Positions 1 through 7,905 of a DNA stretch of 10,830 bases are shown piece after piece. The stretch is from Reyranella sp. (GTDB lineage: Bacteria; Pseudomonadota; Alphaproteobacteria; Reyranellales; Reyranellaceae). Location: positions 1 to 10,830 of the forward strand of contig JADHLS010000094.1 in NCBI GenBank assembly GCA_016780605.1. Direction: 5' to 3'. A program made the translations under genes and the position numbers. Each line of letters begins with the position of its first letter. Position 1 is the first letter of the stretch. The notes under the pieces are model-generated. The model ran no database searches, was not told where the DNA came from, and was given only the letters and a program-made list of their open reading frames with translations.

Positions 1-216
1 GAGGGCGGCGGCGACGGCGCGACAGACATCGACGTCGAGGCCGGTCCATTTGCCCTGGCTGTCGGGCGCCGAGAAACCTGCGACGCCGGTGTTGACCCCG
101 CACATGAGTTCCCCGCGCGCCTTGATGGCGTCGAGGTCCTTGCCGGCGTGGGCTACGCTCGAGACTGCGAGCAACACTGTCGTGACGGCGGCGAGGGCAA
201 CGAACTTCTTGGTCAT
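1..216 (-). CDS. aapJ: AapJ-like general L-amino acid ABC transporter substrate-binding protein (5' part, runs off the window)
   Basis: Only the first 72 codons are present; the gene continues past base 1. The protein would be the periplasmic binding component of a general L-amino acid ABC importer (AapJQMP/BztABCD type). It begins with a Sec-type signal peptide of about 24 residues: a K-K pair at 3-4, a hydrophobic core, and a VAHA-GK cleavage site. The mature start then has the family hallmarks: LDAIKARGELMCGVNTG, a GFSAPDSQGKW stretch and GLDVDVCRAVAAA. These match AapJ closely as I know the family, including the two cysteines. The ATG at 214-216 is preceded by a good ribosome-binding site (AAGGAAA, complement of 221-227) five bases away. 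The gene stands alone in the window, facing left. About 128 bases separate it from the metallophosphoesterase gene upstream, so it probably has its own promoter. The symbol is assigned by family resemblance of a fragment only. Confidence 0.85.
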   Translation of the reverse strand, partial: MTKKFVALAAVTTVLLAVSSVAHAGKDLDAIKARGELMCGVNTGVAGFSAPDSQGKWTGLDVDVCRAVAAAL

Positions 217-247
217 GGGATTTCCTTCGCTTGAGGCGCGAGCGCGC

Positions 248-267
248 GGGCGCAATTGGGCGCAATG
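248..267. repeat. Two adjacent 10-bp direct repeats in the aapJ leader
   Basis: GGGCGCAATT (248-257) is followed directly by GGGCGCAATG (258-267), nine of ten bases identical. The pair sits 32-51 bases upstream of the aapJ-like ATG on the opposite strand. The 10-bp period, about one helical turn, is what a regulator binding site could look like, but nothing names a regulator and it may be chance in GC-rich DNA. Confidence 0.35.
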
Positions 268-344
268 GTTAGCGGCGGTGCGCACGCCGGACTTGTAGCC
301 CTGCTGCGGATTTCCTTGATTTTCTCTGAAGAAGCGGTGGATTC

Positions 345-935
345 TCAGCGACCCGCGAGCACCGCCGGGAAATCCTGCACCACGACCTCCTCCGACACCG
401 TGTCCAGCACGGCGCAGCTCAACTGCCCGCCGTTGCGCGGGTCGCGGGCTTCGCCGGCCGAGCCGGGATTGACCACCAGCACGCGGCCGATGCGACGGAC
501 GACCTGCCGGTGCGTGTGGCCGTAAAGCACGATGTCGGCATCGGCCTCGCCGAAGCGTTGCAGCTCGGAACTGGTGGGCAGCACATAGCTGCCGCGCGGC
601 TCCCACGGCGTCGAGTGCGCCATCAGGATGCGCCTGCCGCCGATGCGCAGCTCTTGCCGATGCGGCCGCTCGGCGAGCCAGTCGAGCGATGCCTGATCGA
701 TCTCCGCCCGGGACCGCGCCCGCACGCCGGCCGCGCCCAGGAAGACTTCCTCGTGGTTGCCCAGGATGGTGAGCGCGTCGCGCTCGCGCAGCCGGCCGAC
801 GACGGCGTTGGAGAAGCGATACTCGTAGATGCTGTCGCCGAGACAGACCAGCGCATCGATCGCGCCCATGATCTCCAGGGCCCTTTCGAGGCCATCGATG
901 TTGCAATGCAGGTCGGAGACGATGCCGAGCTTCAA
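345..935 (-). CDS. Calcineurin-like metallophosphoesterase (YfcE/MJ0936-type)
   Basis: Predicted cytosolic dinuclear-metal phosphoesterase of 196 residues; the substrate cannot be read from the sequence. All metal-ligand blocks are visible in order: D8-x-H10 in VSDLHCN, G33-D34, G59-N60-H61, H107 in MAHS, and G139-H140-T141-H142, followed by NPGS at 156-159. NPGS is typical of the YfcE/MJ0936 phosphodiesterase group. An in-frame ATG exists much further upstream, but it would read through the neighbouring GrpB gene. The TTG at 933-935 is preferred because GGAAGG lies eight bases upstream and the phosphoesterase fold starts at residue 2-3. The start lies four bases after the TAA of the GrpB-family gene (940-942), and its ribosome-binding site is inside the end of that gene, so the pair is almost certainly co-transcribed and translationally coupled. 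Confidence 0.88.
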   Translation of the reverse strand: MKLGIVSDLHCNIDGLERALEIMGAIDALVCLGDSIYEYRFSNAVVGRLRERDALTILGNHEEVFLGAAGVRARSRAEIDQASLDWLAERPHRQELRIGGRRILMAHSTPWEPRGSYVLPTSSELQRFGEADADIVLYGHTHRQVVRRIGRVLVVNPGSAGEARDPRNGGQLSCAVLDTVSEEVVVQDFPAVLAGR

Positions 936-939
936 CAGA

Positions 940-1491
940 TTATCCTTCCGACGTGAGAACCGACTGGATAAAGGCCGTCTTGCCTTGAGTGTATGTCGAG
1001 CGATCCGAAACGTGAGCGTCGATGAGACGACGTTTTTGGTCGACATACTGCGCGACCAGTTCAGGACTTGCGGCAAGTCGGTCGCGGAACTTTCGCAGCC
1101 TGTCCACCTCGGTGCTGCCCTCGGGAATCAGGTGGGCATGAATCCGAAAGACCGTACCATCGAACGGGAAGCTGCCTTCTCGCATCGGTCTGCCGTCGGG
1201 ATGTCTTTTTCCTCCTGACTGGTGCTGAAAGCCCATGCCATCAACGACCGCGCACACCTCGCTCAAGCGCCCGGCTGGGATCAACAGCATCAGGTCGAGG
1301 ATGCCCTTGCCGCCGCAGCCGGGTACCGCCGTGCTTCCGACATGCTCGATTTCAATGCCGGGCAAGGCGGCTCGAAGCATTCGCATGACGCTGTTTGCCG
1401 CCTCCGGTCCACGAGGATCCCAAGGCTTCAGGTCGACGACTTTGGGTGCCCCCGGAGCATCGTAGGGACCGATCGGCGGAGAAGCACTCAC
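940..1491 (-). CDS. GrpB family protein (UPF0157, nucleotidyltransferase-like fold)
   Basis: A 183-residue protein of the GrpB/UPF0157 family, which is related to nucleotidyltransferases; members include a domain fused to CoaE in some bacteria, but the cellular role is not established. Family marks are EHVGSTAVPG at 49-58, followed by GKGILDLML at 62-69 with the acidic residue D66. Further marks are an HAH motif at 118-120, KFRDRLAASPELVAQY in the C-terminal half, and the closing YTQGKTAFI at 167-175. The start is a GTG (1489-1491) with only a weak AAGG about ten bases upstream. A later start would remove the N-terminal strand (PKVVDLKPWDP) that the family needs. It is followed four bases later by the metallophosphoesterase gene and probably leads that two-gene operon. 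The 73 bases upstream are AT-richer than the surroundings and may hold the promoter. Confidence 0.87.
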   Translation of the reverse strand: MSASPPIGPYDAPGAPKVVDLKPWDPRGPEAANSVMRMLRAALPGIEIEHVGSTAVPGCGGKGILDLMLLIPAGRLSEVCAVVDGMGFQHQSGGKRHPDGRPMREGSFPFDGTVFRIHAHLIPEGSTEVDRLRKFRDRLAASPELVAQYVDQKRRLIDAHVSDRSTYTQGKTAFIQSVLTSEG

Positions 1492-1523
1492 AGCAGTCCA
1501 ACCTTTTGCTTCATACCAACGGC

Positions 1524-1553
1524 ATAATAGCTCGGTTGTGCGAAAATTCGAAA
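1524..1553 (-). promoter_or_regulatory. Possible promoter for the GrpB/phosphoesterase pair
   Basis: On the minus strand, TTTCGA (1548-1553) and TATTAT (1524-1529) are separated by 18 bases, in a locally AT-rich stretch 33 bases upstream of the GTG start. The -35-like box is poor. This is a weak prediction based on position and composition. Confidence 0.25.
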
Positions 1554-1564
1554 TACGACCGTGG

Positions 1565-2017
1565 CTAGCCCAGCCGCGTCCTGATCTTGATCTCCGAGGT
1601 CAGCGTGCGATGGACAGGGCACTTGTCGGCGATCTGCAGCAGCCGTTCGCGCTGCTCGGGGCTGAGCGGGCCCTCCAGCACGATCTGCCGGTCGATGTGG
1701 TCGATCTTGCCTTCCTTGGTCTCGCAGTCGGCGCAGTCGGCGGCGTGGATCTTGTCGTGCTTCAGCCAGACGCGGACCTTCTGCAAGGGCCAGTTCTTCT
1801 GCCGCGCGTACATGCGCAAGGTCATGGCCGTGCACGCGCCGAGCCCGGCCAGCAAATAGTCGTAGGGGCTGGGACCCGAGTTGGTGCCGCCGCTGGAGAC
1901 CGGCTCGTCGGCCGCCAGGACATGGGTGCCGACCCGGACCGCCTCGGCGAACGGGCCGAGGTTGCGGTCCTCGACGATCACGACACCCGGCGGGGGCGCT
2001 TCCGTGATATCGGCCAT
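1565..2017 (-). CDS. OsmC family protein (thiol-peroxidase-type fold)
   Basis: A 150-residue protein of the OsmC/Ohr superfamily, cysteine-based peroxide reductases that act in the cytosol. The reactive cysteine is C62 in YDYLLAGLGACTAMTL, and the resolving cysteine is C133 in ADKCPVHRTL, the standard pair. The GGTNSGPSPYDYLLAGLGACT region resembles the OsmC domain found at the C-terminus of bifunctional alpha/beta-hydrolase–OsmC proteins, but here it stands alone with no hydrolase. A second cysteine pair, C95-x-x-C98 (HAADCADCE), lies between the two halves. The ATG at 2015-2017 is preferred over an ATG 69 bases upstream because AAGGAG lies six bases before it. The gene diverges from the SGNH hydrolase gene. 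Which peroxide it reduces cannot be told from sequence. Confidence 0.9.
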   Translation of the reverse strand: MADITEAPPPGVVIVEDRNLGPFAEAVRVGTHVLAADEPVSSGGTNSGPSPYDYLLAGLGACTAMTLRMYARQKNWPLQKVRVWLKHDKIHAADCADCETKEGKIDHIDRQIVLEGPLSPEQRERLLQIADKCPVHRTLTSEIKIRTRLG

Positions 2018-2195
2018 GTCGTTCTCCTTCCCCTCATTCTGAAATAGACTCGCGCTGAGTTTAGGAGCCCCAATCCCTTCCGCCACATCCTTCCTCGACC
2101 ATCTGGGTCTGGGCCAGCCCCGTCGGTTCGAGCGCGCGATCCTCGCAGGCCTTGTTGTCCTGCTGGCGCTGGTTACCGCTGTTGCGGCGCTGTGG

Positions 2196-3344
2196 ATGCG
2201 GCTGAGCGGCGAGCTGCCGCTCCGCGGGCCGCGTGGCGAGTACTTCCTCTACCTCTTCATCCTGCTCGTGCTCGTCCTGGCGCTGGTGCGCTGGCCGCGC
2301 CTGGCTGCCGTCGTCCTGGCGCTGGCCGCCTTCGAGCTGGCCTGGGGTGCCGGGCTGTTCGCGCTTTACCGCGCGGGGTTCGCCTCGGCATCGCTGATGC
2401 CACCCGGCCGGTTCGAGCCGCAGCGCTTCCAATGGCATCCCCTGCTGCAGGCTGTGCCCATCCCCTCGCTGAAGCTCACCAGCTCGACCGGGCTTGCCAT
2501 CGAGCACACGCGCGAAGGCACGCGCGGCCGCGATCCCGCAGGCAGCCTCGAGGGCCGCACGATCGTGGCGACCTTCGGCGGCTCGACGACCTACGACATC
2601 GGCGCGGGCGCGGGCGACACCTGGCCCGATCGGCTGGCCGAGGCGCTGGGCGACCGCTATTTCGTGGTCAATCACGGCGTGCCCGGCTACACGACGGCCG
2701 AGCATCTGATCCAGACGGCGTTCTATCAGGACAAGTTCGGCAAGCCGCGTTGCGCGATCTACTATGTCGGCTGGAACGATTTGCGCAATGCGCACATCGC
2801 CAACCTCGATCCCGCCTATGCCGACTTCCACCTGCCGAGCCAGATCGATTCGCAGAAGGTGCGCCGGGTCGGCGGCTCGCATGTCACTTTCTCGCCGCTA
2901 CTCACCTTGCTGATGCGCTTCGCCAGCGCTCATCTCGACACGGCGCGCTACTTCACCGATCCCTACGGCAAGCCGCCCGTCAGCGGCGACGATCCCGCGC
3001 TCGACGCCATCTACCAACGCAACATCCGCGCGATCTCCGCCATCAACCGCCAGCGCGGCGTGAGCACGATCTGGGTCGGCCAGCTGCTGAACCGCGAGCG
3101 GCTGGGCGGCGAGGGCCGCTACGGCTGGCTGCCCCTGGTGCGCGATCGCGATCTCTGGCCGATGCAGCAGGATCTGAACGCGCTGCTCGAACGGACGGCG
3201 CGGGAGCTGGGCGACGTCTATGTCGGCGTGTCGGCGCAGTTCTTCACGGGCGCCGACTTCGTCGACCAGGGTCACTTCTCCAAGCAGGGCGCCCGGCGCT
3301 TTGCCGATGACCTGGCGCCGATCGTGCGCGACAATTGCCGTTAG
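2196..3344 (+). CDS. Membrane-anchored SGNH/GDSL-type hydrolase (real start probably upstream)
   Basis: Predicted SGNH-fold esterase or acyl hydrolase, 382 residues from this ATG. All four blocks are visible: nucleophile S130 in FGGSTTYD (GGST replacing GDS), the glycine in NHGVPGYTT (160-167), N194 in YYVGWNDLR, and D357-x-x-H360 in DQGHFSKQG. Two hydrophobic segments at about 17-32 and 35-59 suggest it is held in the membrane with the catalytic domain outside. The ATG has no ribosome-binding site. The frame stays open back to a stop at 2040-2042 with high GC at third positions, and it encodes another hydrophobic helix (AILAGLVVLLALVTAVAALW) directly before this ATG. The true N-terminus is therefore probably near 2073, where TAGGAG at 2062-2067 precedes an ATC codon. 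The natural ester substrate is unknown. It is followed 12 bases later by the SDR gene. Confidence 0.85.
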   Translation: MRLSGELPLRGPRGEYFLYLFILLVLVLALVRWPRLAAVVLALAAFELAWGAGLFALYRAGFASASLMPPGRFEPQRFQWHPLLQAVPIPSLKLTSSTGLAIEHTREGTRGRDPAGSLEGRTIVATFGGSTTYDIGAGAGDTWPDRLAEALGDRYFVVNHGVPGYTTAEHLIQTAFYQDKFGKPRCAIYYVGWNDLRNAHIANLDPAYADFHLPSQIDSQKVRRVGGSHVTFSPLLTLLMRFASAHLDTARYFTDPYGKPPVSGDDPALDAIYQRNIRAISAINRQRGVSTIWVGQLLNRERLGGEGRYGWLPLVRDRDLWPMQQDLNALLERTARELGDVYVGVSAQFFTGADFVDQGHFSKQGARRFADDLAPIVRDNCR

Positions 3345-3356
3345 AGGATCCCAACC

Positions 3357-4109
<753 letters not shown>

Positions 4110-4140
4110 TTTGCTGTGACCTTATCCACCGCCCCCTCGG

Positions 4141-4169
4141 CTGTCGGATTTCTGTAACCGAACCGTCGC
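4141..4169 (+). promoter_or_regulatory. Pho-box-like PhoB binding site upstream of phnC
   Basis: CTGTCGGATTTCTGTAAC (4141-4158) matches 14 of 18 positions of the PhoB box consensus as I know it (two CTGTCAT-like 7-mers with 4-base AT-rich spacers). The 11-base phase continues with a weaker third repeat, CCGTCGC, at 4163. It lies 69-86 bases before the phnC GTG, the expected place, so the importer operon is probably induced under phosphate starvation. A convincing -10 box is not obvious; TACCCA at 4191-4196 is the best-placed weak candidate. Confidence 0.68.
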
Positions 4170-4226
4170 CTTTGTGCAGCGTGGCGCCGCTACCCAGCCA
4201 GAAGGGAAGCTTCGGCGAGGGGTCCA

Positions 4227-5039
<813 letters not shown>

Positions 5040-5071
5040 TCCCCCGCGACTTCCAACAAGGAGAAAGAAGC

Positions 5072-5980
5072 ATGCTCACCCGTCGTCTCGCCCTCGGTAC
5101 GGCGCTCGCCGTCGCGGCGTTCGCCACGTCCGCTCAGGCCCAGAGCTGGAAATCGGCCTATCCCGAGCTGGTGATAGCGGTGGTGCCGGCGGAGAACGCG
5201 TCGGGCGTCAGCGAGCGCTATGCGCCGTTCGTCGAGTACCTCTCCAAGGAGCTCGGCACCAAGGTGACGCTGCGCGTCGCCAACGACTACGCCGCCGTCA
5301 TCGAGGGCCAGCGCAACGGCAGCATCCAGATCGCGGGCTACGGCCCCGCTTCGTACGCCCGCGCGATCGTCACCGGCGTGGCGGTCGAGCCGTTCGTCAC
5401 CACCGTGAACAACGACGGCACGATCGGCTACTACTCGGTGTTCTATGTGAAGGCCGACAGCCCCTACAAGACGATCGAGGATCTCAAGGGCAAGAACCTC
5501 GGCCTGGTCGATCCCAACTCGACCTCGGGCAACAACGTGCCGCGCTTTGCTCTCAACAAGATGAAGATCAATCCCGAGAGTTTCTTCGGCAAGGTCACCT
5601 ATACCGGCAGCCATGAGAACGCGGTGCTGGCCCTGCAGCAGGGCACGGTCGACATCGCCGCCAACTGGTGGAATTCCGACGACGATTCGAACCTGACGCG
5701 CATGGTGAACAAGAGCTTGGCGAAGAAGGACGACTTCCGCATCGTCTACAAGTCGGACCTGATCCCGAACTCGCCCTACGCCTATCTCGCGAACCTGCCG
5801 CCCGACCTGAAGGCCGCCATCCTCAAGGCCTTCCTGGAAGCGCCGACCAAGGCGAAGGCGGCGTTCGACAAGCTGAGCGACGGCAAGGACAAGGAATTCA
5901 TCAAGGTCGACGCCAAGTACTACGAGCCCGTCGTCGAGCTGATCAAGTTCATCGACCAGCTGCGCAAGCAGAAGAGCTGA
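5072..5980 (+). CDS. phnD: Phosphonate ABC transporter periplasmic substrate-binding protein PhnD
   Basis: A 302-residue periplasmic protein that captures phosphonates for the PhnCE transporter. It has a cleavable signal peptide with a hydrophobic core and an AQAQS cleavage region near residue 24. The n-region TRRLAL contains a twin arginine, so Tat export is possible, though Sec is usual. PhnD-family stretches include VIAVVPAENASG (34-45), YAPFVEYLSKELG (50-62), the phosphonate-pocket-like DPNSTSGNNVPR at 147-158, HENAVLALQQGTVDIAANWW at 181-200, and an acidic cluster DDD at 203-205. AAGGAG lies eight bases before the ATG, a stronger ribosome-binding site than those of its neighbours, in keeping with the need for excess binding protein. 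A large palindromic region separates it from phnE1. Which phosphonates it prefers cannot be read from the sequence. Confidence 0.95.
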   Translation: MLTRRLALGTALAVAAFATSAQAQSWKSAYPELVIAVVPAENASGVSERYAPFVEYLSKELGTKVTLRVANDYAAVIEGQRNGSIQIAGYGPASYARAIVTGVAVEPFVTTVNNDGTIGYYSVFYVKADSPYKTIEDLKGKNLGLVDPNSTSGNNVPRFALNKMKINPESFFGKVTYTGSHENAVLALQQGTVDIAANWWNSDDDSNLTRMVNKSLAKKDDFRIVYKSDLIPNSPYAYLANLPPDLKAAILKAFLEAPTKAKAAFDKLSDGKDKEFIKVDAKYYEPVVELIKFIDQLRKQKS

Positions 5981-5988
5981 CAGCAGAG

Positions 5989-6033
5989 GGTGCCGGAGGA
6001 GGCGAGTTTGCAGCCGTCGTCGCTTCCGGCACC
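5989..6033 (+). repeat. Inverted repeat just after phnD
   Basis: GGTGCCGGA (5989-5997) pairs perfectly with TCCGGCACC (6025-6033). Inside the loop, GCGA (6002-6005) can pair with TCGC (6020-6023), extending the stem with a bulge. It starts eight bases after the phnD stop and could protect the phnD 3' end. There is no T-run, so it is not a standard intrinsic terminator. Confidence 0.6.
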
Positions 6034-6035
6034 AT

Positions 6036-6140
6036 CTCACCCTGAGGAGCGCACGAAGTGCGCGTCTCGAAGGGTGGGCCACAGTGTTGCTGTTGCCCAC
6101 CCTTCGAGACGCGGTCCTTCGGACCGCTCCTCAGGGTGAG
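6036..6140. repeat. 105-bp nested palindromic (REP/BIME-like) element between phnD and phnE1
   Basis: Outer arms of 16 bases, CTCACCCTGAGGAGCG (6036-6051) and its exact complement at 6125-6140, enclose inner arms of 19 bases (6061-6079 and 6095-6113, also exact complements). Small hairpins sit at the junctions: GCAC-GAA-GTGC (6051-6061) and GCGGTCC-TTC-GGACCGC (6111-6127). The centre holds a further ACAG/CTGT pairing (6081-6084 with 6090-6093). Such CCTGAGGAGC/TCTCGAAGGGTGG palindromes are, to my knowledge, dispersed intergenic repeats in many alphaproteobacterial genomes. In the phn transcript it would fold into a cruciform-like structure, followed by TTTTT at 6144-6148. By analogy with the REP between malE and malF in E. 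coli, it may raise phnD mRNA relative to the permease genes. Confidence 0.9.
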
Positions 6141-6163
6141 GTGTTTTTGTCGATGGGACGCCG

Positions 6164-7048
6164 ATGACCTCCCCGATCGCCCTGCTGCCGGAGCCCCAGC
6201 TTCGGCCTCTGCTCGACGCCTACGAGGCCGAGATCCGCAGCCGGCGCTGGCACACCCTCCTGGTCGTGGCCTGTATCGTCGTGGCGGTCGTGCTGTCGTC
6301 GCTCTCGGCCGAGGTATCGCTCGGCAAGCTCATCGACAACATCCATCGCTTCCCGAGCTACATCATCCGTCTGTTCCAGCTCGAGAACGGCCAACCGGTC
6401 TGGACTGACGTTGGCGAATGGTTCTGGGGCCTGCCGCGCTGGCTGAGGCTGCTGGGTGAGACCCTGCTGATGGCCTATGTCGGCACCCTGCTGGGGGCGC
6501 TGGGCGCCGTCGGGCTGTGCTTCTTCGCCGCGGCCAATGTGGCCCCCAATCGTTGGCTGCGCATAGTTGTCCGCCGCTTATGCGAGCTCTGCCGAACGGT
6601 GCCCGAGCTGGTGTTCGCCCTGATGTTCGTCATCGCCTTCGGCCTGGGTCCTTTGGCTGGTGTGCTGGCGGTGGCGATCCATACGGTGGGCGCGCTCGGC
6701 AAGCTGTTCGCCGAAGTGGTCGAGAACATCGACATGAAGCCGGTCGAGGGCATCACCGCGGCGGGTTCTTCCTGGCCGGTCGCCATGCGCTTCGGCGCCC
6801 TGCCGCAGACCCTGTCCAACTTCGTGAGCTACGGCCTGCTGCGCTTCGAGATCAATGTCCGCGCCACCGCCGTCATGGGCTTCGTCGGCGCGGGCGGCAT
6901 CGGCCAGGATCTGATCGAGGCGATCCGCAAATTCTACTATTCGGACGTGTCGGCGATCCTGGTGCTGATCGTGATCACCGTGTCGGTGATAGACACGCTC
7001 ACCTCGTATGTTCGCCATCGCCTGATCGGCCTGCAGGAGAAGCACTGA
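6164..7048 (+). CDS. phnE: Phosphonate ABC transporter permease PhnE1
   Basis: A 294-residue inner-membrane permease, one of the two that form the phosphonate channel. After a cytoplasmic N-terminus, the first membrane helix is at about 31-47, and others at roughly 100-123, 147-172, 230-247 and 262-279. The EAA coupling loop that contacts PhnC is at about 183-215 (FAEVVENIDMKPVEGITAAG ... RFGALPQ) and is followed by the PhnE-typical MGFVGAGGIGQDL. The first in-frame candidate start after the upstream stop (6137-6139) is this ATG. Its ribosome-binding site is weak (GGGA at 6155-6158) and lies only about 15 bases after the palindromic element, so initiation may be poor or structure-dependent. 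Its TGA overlaps the ATG of phnE2 by one base. The gene resembles its neighbour phnE2, as expected from an old duplication. Confidence 0.94.
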   Translation: MTSPIALLPEPQLRPLLDAYEAEIRSRRWHTLLVVACIVVAVVLSSLSAEVSLGKLIDNIHRFPSYIIRLFQLENGQPVWTDVGEWFWGLPRWLRLLGETLLMAYVGTLLGALGAVGLCFFAAANVAPNRWLRIVVRRLCELCRTVPELVFALMFVIAFGLGPLAGVLAVAIHTVGALGKLFAEVVENIDMKPVEGITAAGSSWPVAMRFGALPQTLSNFVSYGLLRFEINVRATAVMGFVGAGGIGQDLIEAIRKFYYSDVSAILVLIVITVSVIDTLTSYVRHRLIGLQEKH

Positions 7049-7905
7049 TGCCGGCACGCTTTCCGGTCGATCTCGACGCCGTGCGCGGCCGTCATCCGCA
7101 GCATTTCCAACGCTTCGACCGTTCGCGGCAAATCGCCGCCGGAGCAGCCATCGCAGCCTTCGCGCTCTTGGTCTTCGCCATGGGCGAGCTCGGCTTCTTC
7201 GACGGCAAGCTGATCGCAGGACTCGGCCGGCTGGCGGAGATCGCGGGCCTGATGCTGCCGCCCGATCCCAAGGACTGGGCGCACGTGCGGCTGTTCTCGG
7301 TGGCCCTGCTCGAGACCGTGGCGATCTCCTTGTTGGGCACGCTGGCGGCCGCAGTGCTGGGCCTGCCGCTGGCCTTTCTCGCGGCGCGCAACATCACGGC
7401 GCAGCGCGTGATCCGCTTCCTGTCGCGCCGCTCGCTCGACACCATACGCAGTGTCGACATCCTGGTCTGGGCGCTGATCTGGGTGAATGTCGTAGGGCTG
7501 GGGCCGTTCGCGGGTGCGCTCGCCATCATGACGGGCGACATCGGCACCTTCGGCAAGCTTTTCTCCGAGGCGATCGAGGCGGCTGACCGCAAGCCGGTCG
7601 AAGGCATCGTCTCGACCGGTGGCGGCAAGCTCTTGGGCGTGCGGTTCGGCATCATCCCGGAAGTTTTCCCGGTGCTGGTAAGCCAGGTGCTCTATCTCTT
7701 CGAATCCAACACGCGCTCGGCCAGCATCATCGGCATCGTCGGCGCCGGCGGAATCGGTCTTTATCTCGCCGAAGCCATTCGCACACTCGAACTGCAACAG
7801 ACATCGTTCATCATTGCGATGATTCTGGTAACCGTCGCCGTGATCGACTACGTCTCCAGCCAGTTGCGTTTCGCGGTCATCGGCCGCCGTGGAGGTTTGG
7901 TTTGA
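7048..7905 (+). CDS. phnE: Phosphonate ABC transporter permease PhnE2
   Basis: The second permease, 285 residues, probably forming a heterodimer with PhnE1 above PhnC. The first helix is at about 29-46, with others at about 83-113, 137-162, 222-240 and 253-270. The EAA loop is at about 173-206 (SEAIEAADRKPVEGIVSTGG ... RFGIIPE) and is followed by IGIVGAGGIGLYL, which mirrors the same spots in PhnE1. The start ATG overlaps the phnE1 stop as TGATG, with CAGGAGA 8-14 bases upstream inside phnE1. This is tight translational coupling and supports equal amounts of the two subunits. The gene ends in a four-base TTGA overlap with the following DUF1045 gene. Confidence 0.94.
   Translation: MPARFPVDLDAVRGRHPQHFQRFDRSRQIAAGAAIAAFALLVFAMGELGFFDGKLIAGLGRLAEIAGLMLPPDPKDWAHVRLFSVALLETVAISLLGTLAAAVLGLPLAFLAARNITAQRVIRFLSRRSLDTIRSVDILVWALIWVNVVGLGPFAGALAIMTGDIGTFGKLFSEAIEAADRKPVEGIVSTGGGKLLGVRFGIIPEVFPVLVSQVLYLFESNTRSASIIGIVGAGGIGLYLAEAIRTLELQQTSFIIAMILVTVAVIDYVSSQLRFAVIGRRGGLV

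Noticed and set aside
217..344. Terminator for the metallophosphoesterase gene or a promoter for aapJ
   Set aside because: No stem with a T-run and no clear sigma-70 or sigma-54 type boxes could be identified.
1488..1514. Short leader peptide ATG AAG CAA ... TGA just before the GrpB start
   Set aside because: The eight-codon frame has no ribosome-binding site of note and no meaningful composition; it is probably chance.
2018..2072. Divergent promoter pair between the OsmC and SGNH genes
   Set aside because: A promoter is expected here, but no -35/-10 pair with acceptable spacing was convincing enough to place.
6125..6148. Rho-independent terminator after phnD formed by the palindrome and TTTTT
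   Set aside because: The T-run is short and separated from the stem by GTG, and phnE1 and the rest of the operon lie just downstream. At most it is partial termination, so it is described with the repeat.
6517..7047. N-terminal 177-codon extension of the phnE2 frame through phnE1
   Set aside because: The extension is a shifted reading of phnE1; the coupled ATG at 7048 with CAGGAGA upstream gives a normal PhnE length.
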